A DNA stretch of 64,000 nt from Actinoplanes missouriensis 431 (GTDB lineage: Bacteria > Actinomycetota > Actinomycetes > Mycobacteriales > Micromonosporaceae). The notes under the pieces are model-generated. The model made no database searches and was not told the origin of the DNA. It saw only the letters and a program-made list of their open reading frames with translations. The position numbers and the translations under genes were made by a program. Numbering within the stretch: position 1 is the first letter of the stretch; every line of letters starts with the position of its first letter. The stretch lies in assembly GCF_000284295.1 (NCBI RefSeq), contig NC_017093.1, positions 3,162,001-3,226,000 of the forward strand, given 5' to 3'. This document shows positions 1-7,770 of this stretch, one piece after another.

Positions 1-2
1 GC

Positions 3-407
3 GTGGACACGGTCCGGATCGAGGAGCATGGCGGCGCCGCCGTGGTCGCGGTTCGCGGCCACATCGACGCCGGGTCCGCGCCGCTGCTGCGGGACGCTCT
101 GGCCTGGGCTGTCACCTGTCACGAGCGGGTCGTCGTGGACCTGTCCCGCGGCGGATCCATCGACCGGGCGGGACTGAGCGTGCTGATCGCCGCGCAGGAC
201 CGCGCCGCGAGCCGGGCCGTGCAGCTCTGCTTCACGGCGCCGTCCCCGCAGTTGCTGTCCGCGCTGTGCGAGATGCGCGCGGGCGAGATGCTCGCGGCCG
301 TCGACGCGACGGCCCCGCGCCCGCAGCTTCAGCCGTGCGACGACGCCGCCTTCTCGCTGCCCCGGCCCTCCCGCCGACTCTGGTTCTCCCCGCGCACCGC
401 CGGTTGA
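3..407 (+). CDS. STAS-domain protein, anti-sigma antagonist-like, possibly 5' truncated by the window
   Basis: A single STAS domain covers about residues 3-100, with the usual strand-helix pattern (VRIEEHGGAAVVAVRGHID at the start). STAS proteins of the SpoIIAA/RsbV type bind RsbW-like kinases and release sigma factors. In those proteins the conserved DSxGL site carries a phosphorylatable serine; here the matching segment reads SIDRAGLSVL, with Arg in place of Ser, so the normal phospho-switch cannot operate. A Pro/Arg-rich tail of about 30 residues follows. The GTG at base 3 is the first usable start, but an upstream start outside the window is possible. No kinase gene is adjacent; the nearest RsbW-like protein is at 38519. 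The partner is unknown. Confidence 0.75.
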   Translation: MDTVRIEEHGGAAVVAVRGHIDAGSAPLLRDALAWAVTCHERVVVDLSRGGSIDRAGLSVLIAAQDRAASRAVQLCFTAPSPQLLSALCEMRAGEMLAAVDATAPRPQLQPCDDAAFSLPRPSRRLWFSPRTAG

Positions 408-500
408 GCCTGCGCGAGCGGCTGGAGCGTGAGCCGGCGGCGTACGACGTCATGGCCGGGTCCGAGACCCGCAGGGTGCTCGTCGAGCCGCGCCGTCCGG

Positions 501-1139
501 TCAGGACGAGGCGTGACCGGGAGCGCCGGCGTCGCCGGTCGACGTGTCGGCCCGGCGGGCAGCCAGCTCCAGCGTGCCGGCCAGAACCAGGCAGGACACG
601 GCCACCACGAGGCCGCCACCGGCCGACCAGGGTGACAGGATGACCCAGAGCAGCACCGCGAGGACGCACATGAAGACCGCGGTGAACCGCGGCAGCGCCC
701 TGCCTCGGCGGGGACGGTGCTCCTGCTCGGCGGGCATCGGCTCGTCGTCCCACCGGGCGATCAGCTCATCGAACGGATCCGGCTGCAGGTGCGGCACGTC
801 GTCGGTGACATCAGCCGTCCTGGACAGTGTGAGCCGATTGCAGATGTCCGCGACGCCCGGCGTCGAGCGGGCCAGCTCTGCCGCGGTGATGCGGGCATAG
901 AGGGAGCTGACGGTTCCGCCGAGGGTGACGACCCGGTTCTGCACTTCCACGGTGACGGGTTCGTTCGCCAGGGCCGGCTCCCGGGCGATGCGCTCGAACA
1001 CCGCGACGGTGAGCTCCGCATCCGGGCTCGCGGCGGGTCCTCCGGGCTGCCGGTTGAACCAGGCGTCGTCGAAGGGTAAGGGCCACACGATGGCGCTCCG
1101 AACTGGTTCGGTTGATGGTGCTTTCGCTTCGCGGCGCAT
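501..1139 (-). CDS. BON-domain protein with two C-terminal membrane helices
   Basis: The 212-residue product has a BON domain at about residues 40-105 (ELTVAVFERIAREPAL to GVADICNRLTL), including the central VTLGGTV strand typical of the family. An acidic linker follows, then two hydrophobic helices near residues 150-168 and 173-193 (AVFMCVLAVLLWVIL and GGLVVAVSCLVLAG). BON domains bind phospholipid or act as osmotic-stress modules, so a cytosolic BON domain tethered to the membrane is the likely arrangement. The ATG at 1139 is the only good start. It converges with the STAS gene with about 90 bp between. No operon partner is seen, and the exact role is unknown. Confidence 0.75.
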   Translation of the reverse strand: MRREAKAPSTEPVRSAIVWPLPFDDAWFNRQPGGPAASPDAELTVAVFERIAREPALANEPVTVEVQNRVVTLGGTVSSLYARITAAELARSTPGVADICNRLTLSRTADVTDDVPHLQPDPFDELIARWDDEPMPAEQEHRPRRGRALPRFTAVFMCVLAVLLWVILSPWSAGGGLVVAVSCLVLAGTLELAARRADTSTGDAGAPGHASS

Positions 1140-1326
1140 CGTCGGTGCGATACGCGGATGATGTCCGCGCCGGACGGCGGCGCCCGAACCGGTGCGCCAC
1201 CGTCCGATGCGTACGAAGACCCTCTCATGGTCTCGGAAAGCGACTATTCACGAGCGGCGTGGCGGTTGCGCCCCGGTCGTATGACGAAGCCGTGACAATG
1301 CGATCGGGGTGCCCTGGGCTGGCTGA

Positions 1327-1653
1327 TCCCGGGCGGAGGGTTCGCCCGCTTATCTGGCGGGGAGCACGCCGTTCGCCCGGCCGGGCCGGCCCGATCTGGT
1401 CCTCCTGGACCTGAATCTGCCCGGAGGTGACGGCCGCATGGTGCTGCGGCACATCCGTGCGGATCCGGCCACCGCTGCGGTCCCGGTCGTCCTGCTGGTC
1501 GACTCGCCCGCGGCGGAGGAGATTCTGCGTGCCGAGTCCCTGCAGGTTCAGGGCTATGCGGTCAAGCCGATCGACTTCGATCGGCTGGTGGCGATCGTCG
1601 GTTCGCTGACTGAGCTCGGCTTCTGGTTTCCGTCACGTCGCCGTGCGCTGTGA
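1327..1653 (+). pseudogene. Remnant of a CheY-like (Rcp1-type) response regulator lacking its N-terminus
   Basis: The frame opens after a TGA at 1324. It encodes the central and C-terminal parts of a stand-alone receiver domain: RPDLVLLDLNLPGGDG with the phospho-acceptor Asp, IRADPATAAVPVVLLV, and the conserved Lys in VKPIDFDRLV. About 50-55 N-terminal residues with the first beta strand and the acidic pair are missing, and no start codon or ribosome site precedes the Asp segment. The threonine expected after beta-4 is also changed (LLVDSPAAEE). In actinomycetes this family usually sits beside a phytochrome or PAS kinase; none is here. I call it a decayed fragment. A short protein from the in-frame ATG at 1438 would lack the phospho-acceptor. 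Confidence 0.7.
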
Positions 1654-1676
1654 CAGGTGGCGCCGGATGAGCCTGG

Positions 1677-2258
1677 TCAGGTGGTGGAGACGACGCCGGA
1701 CCGGGCGACGGTGGCCGTCCGGACCCCGTTCTGCCAGGTCGGCTGCCGGACGGCGTCGACCGAGAAGACGTACGGCGTGCCGGCCTCCAGGCCGGTGACG
1801 GTGGCGGTGACCTCGGCGCAGCCCTCGCCCGGCTCGGCGTCGGTCCAGCCGATCTCCGGCTGGGCGCCGATGACCAGGCTCTGCGAGATCGCGGTCACCT
1901 TGTAGGTCGTCACGGTCGGGTCACCCGGGTGGTACCAGGTGACCGTGGCGGTGGTGGCGGCCGGTGTCACGGCCGCGACGGTGATCCGGCCGGGCCGGTG
2001 GGCGCCGGTGCACCGCGGGTCGAGTGCCTCGGCCTCCTCGGCGGGTTCGAGTTCGGGGAGTTCGTCCTCCTGCTCCGCGACGGGCGGGGCGGCCGGCTTC
2101 TCCTCTTCCTCCGCCACCTTCTGGCCCTGCTCGACCAGGAGCCAGCTCTCCCCGGCCTGCCGGGCCGCGGCCTCCTCCTCGGTGGCCTCGCAGCCGGCCA
2201 GGGTCACCGGCAGCAGTGTCAACGCGGCGAGACGAAGGGAAAGCGTGCGGCGCGGCAT
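1677..2258 (-). CDS. Secreted lipoprotein with a fibronectin type III domain
   Basis: From the ATG at 2258 the product begins MPRRTLSLRLAALTLLP and ends its signal with the lipobox LAGC, so it should be lipidated at Cys-22 or so. A glutamate- and proline-rich spacer (about residues 25-80) separates the membrane anchor from a C-terminal FN3-like domain (ITVAAVTPAATTATVTWYHP to GLEAGTPYVFSVDAV). The ATG is preceded by a GGAAGG ribosome site at a good distance; a longer in-frame start at 2300 would place 14 extra residues before the signal and is unlikely. It diverges from the SulP gene. FN3 domains are protein or carbohydrate interaction modules; no catalytic domain is present. Confidence 0.78.
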   Translation of the reverse strand: MPRRTLSLRLAALTLLPVTLAGCEATEEEAAARQAGESWLLVEQGQKVAEEEEKPAAPPVAEQEDELPELEPAEEAEALDPRCTGAHRPGRITVAAVTPAATTATVTWYHPGDPTVTTYKVTAISQSLVIGAQPEIGWTDAEPGEGCAEVTATVTGLEAGTPYVFSVDAVRQPTWQNGVRTATVARSGVVSTT

Positions 2259-2371
2259 GGAGGGGCCTTCCCGTCGGGGGAGTGAAGGTGCCACCACCAT
2301 CGGCCGCCGTGGTCACGCTTGAACCCTTACCGCGAGGGAACGGGTGATCATCGCCACCCGGCGAATCGGCA

Positions 2372-2397
2372 ACTCTACCCTCACCGGAGAGTAGAGT
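2372..2397. promoter_or_regulatory. Inverted repeat between lipoprotein and sulP genes
   Basis: ACTCTAC (2372-2378) and GTAGAGT (2391-2397) form a perfect 7-bp inverted repeat with a 12-bp spacer in the divergent gap. It lies about 95 bp before the SulP start and could be an operator or a transcript hairpin. No downstream T-run makes it look like a terminator. The protein that binds it is unknown; the MerR regulator at 3996 is one candidate. Confidence 0.4.
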
Positions 2398-2491
2398 CGG
2401 TGCGCCGGGGCGCGGCGATTCCGCCGTGCGCACCGATGCCGCCTGGTAAACCCGTACTGAACAGGGCCGGCACCGCCGTGCCCGAACGGAA

Positions 2492-3982
2492 ATGAGCTGC
2501 ATGTCTTCGCTGTCACCCGCGGCCCCGCCGCGCTTGTCGCGCCCGTCCTGGCTCGCCTCGCCCCGCGTCCTGCGCACCGAGGTCCTCGCCGGTCTGGTGG
2601 TGGCGCTGGCGCTGATCCCGGAGGCGATCTCGTTCTCCATCCTGGCCGGCGTCGATCCTCGTGTCGGCCTGTTCGCCTCGTTCACGATGGCCGTCACGAT
2701 CGCCTTCACCGGTGGCCGGCCCGCGATGATCAGCGCCGCCACCGGGGCCGTCGCCCTGGTCGTCGCGCCGCTGGTGAAAACGCACGGCCTGGACTACCTG
2801 ATCGCGGCGGTCATCCTGGGCGGCTTGATCCAGGTCCTGCTCGCGGTGCTCGGTGTCGCGAAACTGATGCGGTTCATCCCACGCAGCGTCATGGTCGGCT
2901 TCGTCAACGCGCTCGCGATCCTGATCTTCACCGCTCAGGTGCCGCACCTGCTCGGCGTCCCGTGGCTGGTCTACCCCCTGGTCGCGGTCGCGCTGGCGAT
3001 CATGGTGTTCCTGCCGCGGATCACCACCGCCGTGCCCGCGCCGCTGGTCGCGATCGTGCTGCTCACCGCGTTCACCATCCTGTCGCACGTGAGCGTGCCG
3101 ACGGTCGGCGACGAGGGCGCCCTGCCCGACAGCCTGCCCGCGCTCGGCATCCCGAACGTCCCGTTCACCCTCGAGACGGTGCAGACCATCGCGCCGTACG
3201 CGCTGGGTGTCGCTCTTGTGGGGTTGATGGAATCCCTGATGACGGCGAAGCTCGTCGACGACATCACCGACACCCACTCGGACAAGACCCGTGAGTCCTG
3301 GGGGCAGGGTGTCGCGAACATCGTCACCGGCTTCTTCGGTGGCATGGGCGGGTGCGCCATGATCGGGCAGACGATGATCAACGTGAAGGCGTCCGGCGCC
3401 CGTACCCGCCTCTCCACCTTCCTCGCCGGGGTTTTCCTGCTGATCCTGGTGGTCGCGCTCGGTGACGTGGTCGCGCTGATCCCGATGGCCGCGCTGGTGG
3501 CCGTCATGATCATCGTGTCGGTGTCGACGTTCGACTGGCACAGCATCGCCCCGGCCACCCTCAAGCGGATGCCGGCCGGCGAGCTGATCGTCATGGTGAC
3601 CACCGTGGCGGGCACCCTCAGCACGCACAATCTCGCCGTCGGCGTGGTGCTCGGGGTTCTGGCCGCGATGGTCATCTTCGCCCGCCGGGTCGCGCACTTC
3701 GCGTCGGTCGAGAAGAACGGCAACACCTATGTCGTACGGGGGGAGCTGTTCTTCGCCTCCAGTAACGACCTCGTGTACCAGTTCGACTACTCGGGCGACC
3801 CGGACCACGTGATCATCGACCTCTCCGGAACCCACGTCTGGGACGCCTCGTCCGTGGCCGCCCTCGACGCGATCACCACGAAGTACGCGCAACGCGGCAA
3901 GACCGTGGAGATCACCGGCCTGAACGAGGCCAGTGCCCGGATGCACGAAAACCTCGCCGGACAGCTCGGCGCCGGTCACTGA
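2492..3982 (+). CDS. SulP-family anion transporter with C-terminal STAS domain
   Basis: The 496-residue protein has the SLC26/SulP fold. Its hydrophobic transport core spans about residues 30-400, beginning LRTEVLAGLVVALALIPEAI, the family's signature region, with a second conserved segment GFFGGMGGCAMIGQTMIN. A cytosolic STAS domain lies at about residues 405-490 (GELFFASSNDLVYQF, HVIIDLSGTHVWDASS). SulP proteins move sulfate, bicarbonate or other anions, and the sequence does not fix the substrate. The STAS site DASSVAAL keeps serines. A MerR gene starts 13 bp after its stop, so the two are probably cotranscribed. The length is normal for bacterial SulP-STAS proteins. Confidence 0.88.
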   Translation: MSCMSSLSPAAPPRLSRPSWLASPRVLRTEVLAGLVVALALIPEAISFSILAGVDPRVGLFASFTMAVTIAFTGGRPAMISAATGAVALVVAPLVKTHGLDYLIAAVILGGLIQVLLAVLGVAKLMRFIPRSVMVGFVNALAILIFTAQVPHLLGVPWLVYPLVAVALAIMVFLPRITTAVPAPLVAIVLLTAFTILSHVSVPTVGDEGALPDSLPALGIPNVPFTLETVQTIAPYALGVALVGLMESLMTAKLVDDITDTHSDKTRESWGQGVANIVTGFFGGMGGCAMIGQTMINVKASGARTRLSTFLAGVFLLILVVALGDVVALIPMAALVAVMIIVSVSTFDWHSIAPATLKRMPAGELIVMVTTVAGTLSTHNLAVGVVLGVLAAMVIFARRVAHFASVEKNGNTYVVRGELFFASSNDLVYQFDYSGDPDHVIIDLSGTHVWDASSVAALDAITTKYAQRGKTVEITGLNEASARMHENLAGQLGAGH

Positions 3983-3995
3983 GACACTGGATCTC

Positions 3996-4394
3996 ATGAC
4001 CGCGGGACACATGCAGATCGGCGAGGCCGCCGACCGGGTCGGACTGAGCATCCGCACCATCCGCCACTACGAGGAAGCCGGCCTGGTCCTGCCGTCGGCG
4101 CGCAGCGAGGGCGGGTTCCGGCTCTACACCGAGCCCGACCTCGACCGGCTGCGCGTCATCAAGCGGATGAAACCGCTGGGCTTCACCCTCGACGAGATGC
4201 GTGACCTGCTCACCATCCTCGACGAGCTCAGCGACCCGGCCGTCACCGGCGACGACCGGGTCGCCCTGCAGGAGCGGCTTGGCATGTTCCACGCCGCCGC
4301 GCAGAACCGGGTGCAGGCGCTGCGCGACCAGCTCGCCATGGCCGAGGGCTTCGCGGCGCAGATCGCCGAACAGATCCAGCGGCACGGCGGCTGA
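3996..4394 (+). CDS. MerR-family transcriptional regulator
   Basis: From the ATG at 3996 the product is 132 residues and begins MTAGHMQIGEAADR. The winged-helix DNA-binding region (IGEAADRVGLSIRTIRHYEEAGL, LPSARSEGGFRLYTEPDL) is complete and is followed by the long dimerisation helix and a short C-terminal tail without an obvious metal-binding cysteine cluster. It sits 13 bp downstream of the SulP gene on the same strand, which suggests shared transcription and possibly control of anion uptake. The inverted repeat at 2372-2397 could be its target, but MerR sites usually lie between -35 and -10 and I cannot place such a promoter securely. Confidence 0.85.
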   Translation: MTAGHMQIGEAADRVGLSIRTIRHYEEAGLVLPSARSEGGFRLYTEPDLDRLRVIKRMKPLGFTLDEMRDLLTILDELSDPAVTGDDRVALQERLGMFHAAAQNRVQALRDQLAMAEGFAAQIAEQIQRHGG

Positions 4395-4416
4395 CCGGCT
4401 CACCGGCGACGGTCAG
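4391..4416. terminator. Possible bidirectional terminator between convergent merR and gntR
   Basis: CTGACCG (4391-4397) and CGGTCAG (4410-4416) form a 7-bp hairpin with a 12-base loop. It spans the 18-bp gap between the two converging stop codons. There is no T-run, so it is only a candidate. Confidence 0.35.
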
Positions 4417-5039
4417 GGCTTGTAGTTGTCGTCGAGGTGCTTGCGCAGCGTCTCGGTGAAGCCGTCGGTGTCGCCGGTGCGCAGCTGCTCCACCAGTGTC
4501 ACGTGTTCGGCGATGATGTCGTCGCAGCGGGCGAGCAGGTGGTCGCCCTTGCAGAAGAGCAGGAATCGCTGGCGGTCGGCCAGCCGGTCGTTGAGTTCGA
4601 GCAGTACGTCGTTGCCGGCGGCTTCCACGAACGTGCGGTGGAAGCCGATCGTCAGCTCGATGAACCGGCGCACGTCGCGTTCGGCGAGGGCGTCGCGCTG
4701 GGCGTCGATGGAGGTGTGCAGCCGGGCGGCGAGCTGGTCGCGGACGGTGGCGCTGATCCGGCTGGCGCCGGCGGCCTCGAGGATGAGGCGCGTGTCCTGC
4801 AGGTCGGCGATGGCGCGTTCGCTCAGGCCCTGGACGAGGGCGCCGCGTTTGGGGTAGATGACGATCCAGCCCTCGTCCTGCAGCCGGCCGAGCGCGGCTC
4901 GGACCGGGGTGCGGCTGACGCCGATCTCCTGGGCGAGGCCTTCCTCGCCCAGCATGGCGCCGGCTTTGTGCGCCCCGTTGAGGATGCCGTCCCGGATCGT
5001 GCGGTAGGCGCGTTCCGCCGCGCTCGTGCTCGCGTCCAC
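4413..5039 (-). CDS. GntR-family regulator, FadR/FCD subfamily
   Basis: The 208-residue product has an N-terminal winged helix (ERAYRTIRDGILNGAHKAGA, IGVSRTPVRAALGRLQDEGW, residues about 8-72). A C-terminal all-helical FCD ligand-binding domain spans about residues 75-205. The FCD metal/ligand residues are visible as Asp in LQDTRLILE and His in IGFHRTFVEAAGN and AEHVTLVEQL. FCD regulators bind small carboxylates and are normally repressors of a neighbouring catabolic or transport gene. It is divergent from the MFS gene at 5143, and a perfect inverted repeat lies in that gap, so it probably represses both itself and the transporter. Confidence 0.88.
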   Translation of the reverse strand: MDASTSAAERAYRTIRDGILNGAHKAGAMLGEEGLAQEIGVSRTPVRAALGRLQDEGWIVIYPKRGALVQGLSERAIADLQDTRLILEAAGASRISATVRDQLAARLHTSIDAQRDALAERDVRRFIELTIGFHRTFVEAAGNDVLLELNDRLADRQRFLLFCKGDHLLARCDDIIAEHVTLVEQLRTGDTDGFTETLRKHLDDNYKP

Positions 5040-5115
5040 AGTCGTCCTTCCGTGGTGACGTGACAGTCATTCTCCCCAGGCCGGCCGGCACGGCTTCACC
5101 GCGCTCTTCCCTAAC

Positions 5116-5132
5116 TAGGATACATGATGTAT
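5116..5132. promoter_or_regulatory. GntR-type operator overlapping the MFS promoter
   Basis: ATACATGATGTAT (5120-5132) is a perfect 6-bp inverted repeat around a central G. It sits 11 bp before the MFS ATG and overlaps a possible -10 box TAGGAT (5116-5121). The adjoining GTATAC extends the symmetry. AT-rich palindromes of this kind are typical FadR-subfamily operators, and this AT-rich patch stands out in GC-rich DNA. Confidence 0.65.
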
Positions 5133-5142
5133 ACAAGACGCC

Positions 5143-6390
5143 ATGGCCATCTCCAGCTATATCGACGATCCCGAAGCCCAGCTCGCTCTCCACCAGCGGA
5201 CCCTGAGCGTCGTGATGGCCTCGCAGGTGTTCAGCGGCGCCGGGCTGGCCGCGGGCGTCACCGTCGGCGCCCTGCTCACCGAGCAGATGCTCGGCTCCAG
5301 CGCCTTCGCCGGGGTGCCCGCCGCCCTCTACGCCGGTGGCTCCGCGATCGCCGCCCTCACCGTCGGGCGGCTGTCCCAGCGCCTCGGCCGCCGCGCCGGG
5401 CTGGTCGCCGGCTATGTCGCCGGCACGATCGGCGGCGTCGGCGTGGTCGTCGCGGCGGGCCTCGGCAGCGTCGTGCTGCTGTTCCTCTCCCTGCTGGTCT
5501 ACGGCGCCGGCACCGCCACCAACCTGCAGGCCCGCTACGCCGGCACCGACCTGAGCGGTCCGCACCGCCGCGGCCGGGCGGTCAGCTCGGTGCTCGTCAC
5601 CACCACCGTCGGCGCGGTGATCGGGCCGAACCTGGTGGCCGCCACCGGCCGCGCCGCCGAGAACTTCGCGCTTCCCGCCCTGGCCGGCCCGTTCGCGCTG
5701 GCCGCCGTCGCCTACGCGATCGCCGGGCTGATCCTGTTCCTGCTGCTGCGCCCGGACCCGCTGCTGGTCTCGCAGGCGATGCAGGCCCAGGCCGGGCCCG
5801 CCACGGCGGCCGGGCCGCGGACCGCGCCCCGGTCGTCGGCGGGCGTGACCGCCGGCGCCGCCACGATGATCCTCACCCAGCTGGTCATGGTCGCGGTGAT
5901 GACCATGACGCCGGTGCACATGCAGAACCACGGTCACGACCTCGCCGCCACCGGCCTGGTCATTTCGCTGCACATCGCCGCGATGTACCTGCCGTCGCTG
6001 GTCACCGGCATCCTCGTGGACCGGGTCGGCCGGGTGCCGGTCGCCGTCGCGTCGGGCGTCACGCTCCTCGCCGCCGGGCTCGTCTCGGCCACCGCTCCGG
6101 AGGACTCCGTCGCGCAGCTCGCCCTCGCCCTGATCCTGCTCGGCCTCGGCTGGAACCTCGGCCTGGTCGCCGGCACCGCGATGATCAGCGACGCCGCCCC
6201 GATCGAGCAGCGCGCGAAGATCCAGGGCAACGTCGATCTGTGCATCGCCCTGGCCGGCGCCGGCGGCGGCATCGCCAGCAGCCTCGTCATGAGCGCCACC
6301 AGCTACGCCACGCTCTCCATCGCCGGCGGTCTGCTGGGCCTCGCCATGATCCCGTTCGTCGCCGCAGGGGCGCGCCCGTCCCGAGCCTGA
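5143..6390 (+). CDS. Major facilitator superfamily transporter
   Basis: The 415-residue integral membrane protein has about 12 hydrophobic segments in two halves separated by a cytosolic stretch near residues 205-230 (PDPLLVSQAMQAQAGP). The loop between helices 2 and 3 carries the MFS motif A-like GRLSQRLGRRAGLVAGYV, and the matching loop in the second half is VDRVGRVPVAVASG. The substrate cannot be told from sequence. Its promoter region holds the perfect palindrome attributed to the divergent GntR gene, which points to control by a small-molecule inducer, probably the transported compound or a metabolite of it. Confidence 0.85.
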   Translation: MAISSYIDDPEAQLALHQRTLSVVMASQVFSGAGLAAGVTVGALLTEQMLGSSAFAGVPAALYAGGSAIAALTVGRLSQRLGRRAGLVAGYVAGTIGGVGVVVAAGLGSVVLLFLSLLVYGAGTATNLQARYAGTDLSGPHRRGRAVSSVLVTTTVGAVIGPNLVAATGRAAENFALPALAGPFALAAVAYAIAGLILFLLLRPDPLLVSQAMQAQAGPATAAGPRTAPRSSAGVTAGAATMILTQLVMVAVMTMTPVHMQNHGHDLAATGLVISLHIAAMYLPSLVTGILVDRVGRVPVAVASGVTLLAAGLVSATAPEDSVAQLALALILLGLGWNLGLVAGTAMISDAAPIEQRAKIQGNVDLCIALAGAGGGIASSLVMSATSYATLSIAGGLLGLAMIPFVAAGARPSRA

Positions 6391-6429
6391 CCGTCGTGGA
6401 ACGACGGAGCCGCGCATGAACCCGCTTGA

Positions 6430-6621
6430 AGCCGTCGGCCCCGCCGAGGTGAGCTCCCGGTCCAGCGCCACATGGCGTACCCATCGATCTGGTGTGTTGC
6501 CGCTCTGGGCGGCCGAGATGGATACCGGTCGTCGGTCGCCGCGAGCCTGCTGCGCGCCGCCGGCCACCCGGACGTCTCCGACCTGCTCGGCGGGTACGGC
6601 GCCTGGCAGCTGACTCGATAG
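6430..6621 (+). pseudogene. C-terminal remnant of a rhodanese-domain protein
   Basis: An open frame after the TGA at 6427 encodes ELPVQRHMAYPSIWCVAALG, then GYRSSVAASLLRAAGHPDV and DLLGGYGAWQLTR before TAG. This matches the last third of a rhodanese domain: the strand leading to the active-site Cys, the GYRSS loop region and the GGYGAW end motif. The active loop is disturbed by extra residues between Cys and GYRSS. The N-terminal part is missing and there is no start codon with a ribosome site. I read it as the tail of a gene lost by deletion next to the MFS gene. Confidence 0.65.
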
Positions 6622-6642
6622 TGCCGGCGGTCGAGAACGCGG

Positions 6643-6674
6643 ACCGGGCCGCGGAAATGATTCCGCGGCCCGGT
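6643..6674. terminator. Strong hairpin terminator downstream of dps
   Basis: ACCGGGCCGCGGAA (6643-6656) and TTCCGCGGCCCGGT (6661-6674) make a perfect 14-bp stem with the loop ATGA. It lies just after the dps stop (minus strand) and also after the rhodanese remnant (plus strand), so it may act both ways. There is no long T-run, which is usual for actinomycete terminators. Confidence 0.7.
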
Positions 6675-6688
6675 TCGTCCGGAAGCGA

Positions 6689-7252
6689 TCAGCGCTTGGT
6701 CTTGCGGGCCGCGGCCTTCTCGGTGGGGGCGCCGGCCGTCTTCAGGGTGCCCTCCGGGGTCTCCAGGTGGGCGCGGATGAACCAGTGGTACTGCTCCAGC
6801 ACGCCGGCCTGGGCGACCAGCAGGTCCTCGGTGACCGGGTCGAGCTCCTCGGTCTTCTCGATCGCGGTCCGGTGGTCCTGGATGACACCGGTGTAGACCA
6901 GGTCCAGCGCCGCCAGGTGCGCCTCGGCGCCGGCCCGGCCGATCGAGTAGTCGTCCCAGGTGCGCTGGGCGACCAGGGCGCCCGGCGTGCCGATCGGGGA
7001 GCCGCCCAGCGTGGCGATCCGCTCCGCGGTCGCGTCCACCATCTGCCGGACACCGTCGACCTGCGGGTCGAGCATGGTGTGCACGGCGATGAAGGTGGGG
7101 CCGACCACGTTCCAGTGGACGTGCTTGAGGGTCAGGGCGAGGTCGTTGAGCGCGTTGAGGCGGTCCTGCAACGTCGACACGACCTCGGCGGCGGCGTCCG
7201 GCTTGAGGCCCGGAACCGTGTAGTTGACAGCGGTGTCGTTCTTGCGTGCCAT
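6689..7252 (-). CDS. dps: Dps-family DNA-binding ferritin-like protein
   Basis: From the ATG at 7252 the product is 187 residues. It carries the Dps ferroxidase motif HVHWNVVGPTFIAVHTMLD with the two histidines, followed by QVDGVRQMVDATAERIATLG, which supplies the Asp and Glu ligands across the dimer interface. The four-helix ferritin fold follows to about residue 165. The tail EKAAARKTKR is rich in Lys and Arg and could bind DNA non-specifically. Dps oxidises ferrous iron with peroxide and stores it, protecting DNA in stress or stationary phase. A longer frame opening at 7366 exists, but MARKNDTAVNY is the plausible start. A strong hairpin follows the stop. Confidence 0.9.
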   Translation of the reverse strand: MARKNDTAVNYTVPGLKPDAAAEVVSTLQDRLNALNDLALTLKHVHWNVVGPTFIAVHTMLDPQVDGVRQMVDATAERIATLGGSPIGTPGALVAQRTWDDYSIGRAGAEAHLAALDLVYTGVIQDHRTAIEKTEELDPVTEDLLVAQAGVLEQYHWFIRAHLETPEGTLKTAGAPTEKAAARKTKR

Positions 7253-7381
7253 CGTCGACCATTCCTCTCGTTTGCGATTCCCTGGCCCAATGCCCGGCGA
7301 GGAGCGGGGCAAACAAACCGTCCTGTGTACGCCGGTTGCTACGGTCACCACGGAATCGATCAACACGGGAGCGGAGTGGTC

Positions 7382-7657
7382 ATGGAGCCCCAGTACTGGC
7401 AGCTCGCCGTCGTCGCCGCCATCGTCGGTCTCGCGGTGTGGGCGTACCGCAGGTCACAGCGGGCGACGCTGGCCGTCGCCGCCGTCGTCCTGCTGATCAC
7501 CAGCGGCCTGTTGTTCTACACGTTCGTCCTGGACGAGCCGTACCTGGAGCGGGACGCGAACGGGCTGCTGGACATCGCGGCATGGGTCGGCATTCCCGCG
7601 CTGCTCGGCATCGCCGCCGGCGCGCTCGCCGTCCGGCGCGGCAGCCCCCGGGCCTGA
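7382..7657 (+). CDS. Small membrane protein of unknown function
   Basis: The 91-residue product has three hydrophobic segments: WQLAVVAAIVGLAVWAY near the start, TLAVAAVVLLITSGLLFYTF in the middle, and an Ala/Gly/Leu-rich helix IPALLGIAAGALAV near the end. The second and third are joined by a charged loop, FVLDEPYLERDANGLLDIAAW. The ATG at 7382 has a purine-rich GGGAGCGGAG stretch just upstream and fits better than the GTG at 7376. It is divergent from dps, with 129 bp between the starts. I do not recognise the family. Confidence 0.6.
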   Translation: MEPQYWQLAVVAAIVGLAVWAYRRSQRATLAVAAVVLLITSGLLFYTFVLDEPYLERDANGLLDIAAWVGIPALLGIAAGALAVRRGSPRA

Positions 7658-7770
7658 CTCCGTCTACGTGCCGGCGACACGGCGGCCGCCGGGCATGCCC
7701 TTCGAGCGCCCGCATCATGCCGGCGCCGACAGCCGTTCGCGCCTCTCCGCTGGTCGCCACGATCCTCGCA

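Noticed and set aside
2513..4060. Long minus-strand open frame opposite the SulP gene
   Set aside because: It is low-complexity (Arg, Gln, Asp, His) and mirrors the codon pattern of the intact SulP-STAS gene; no domain or start context.
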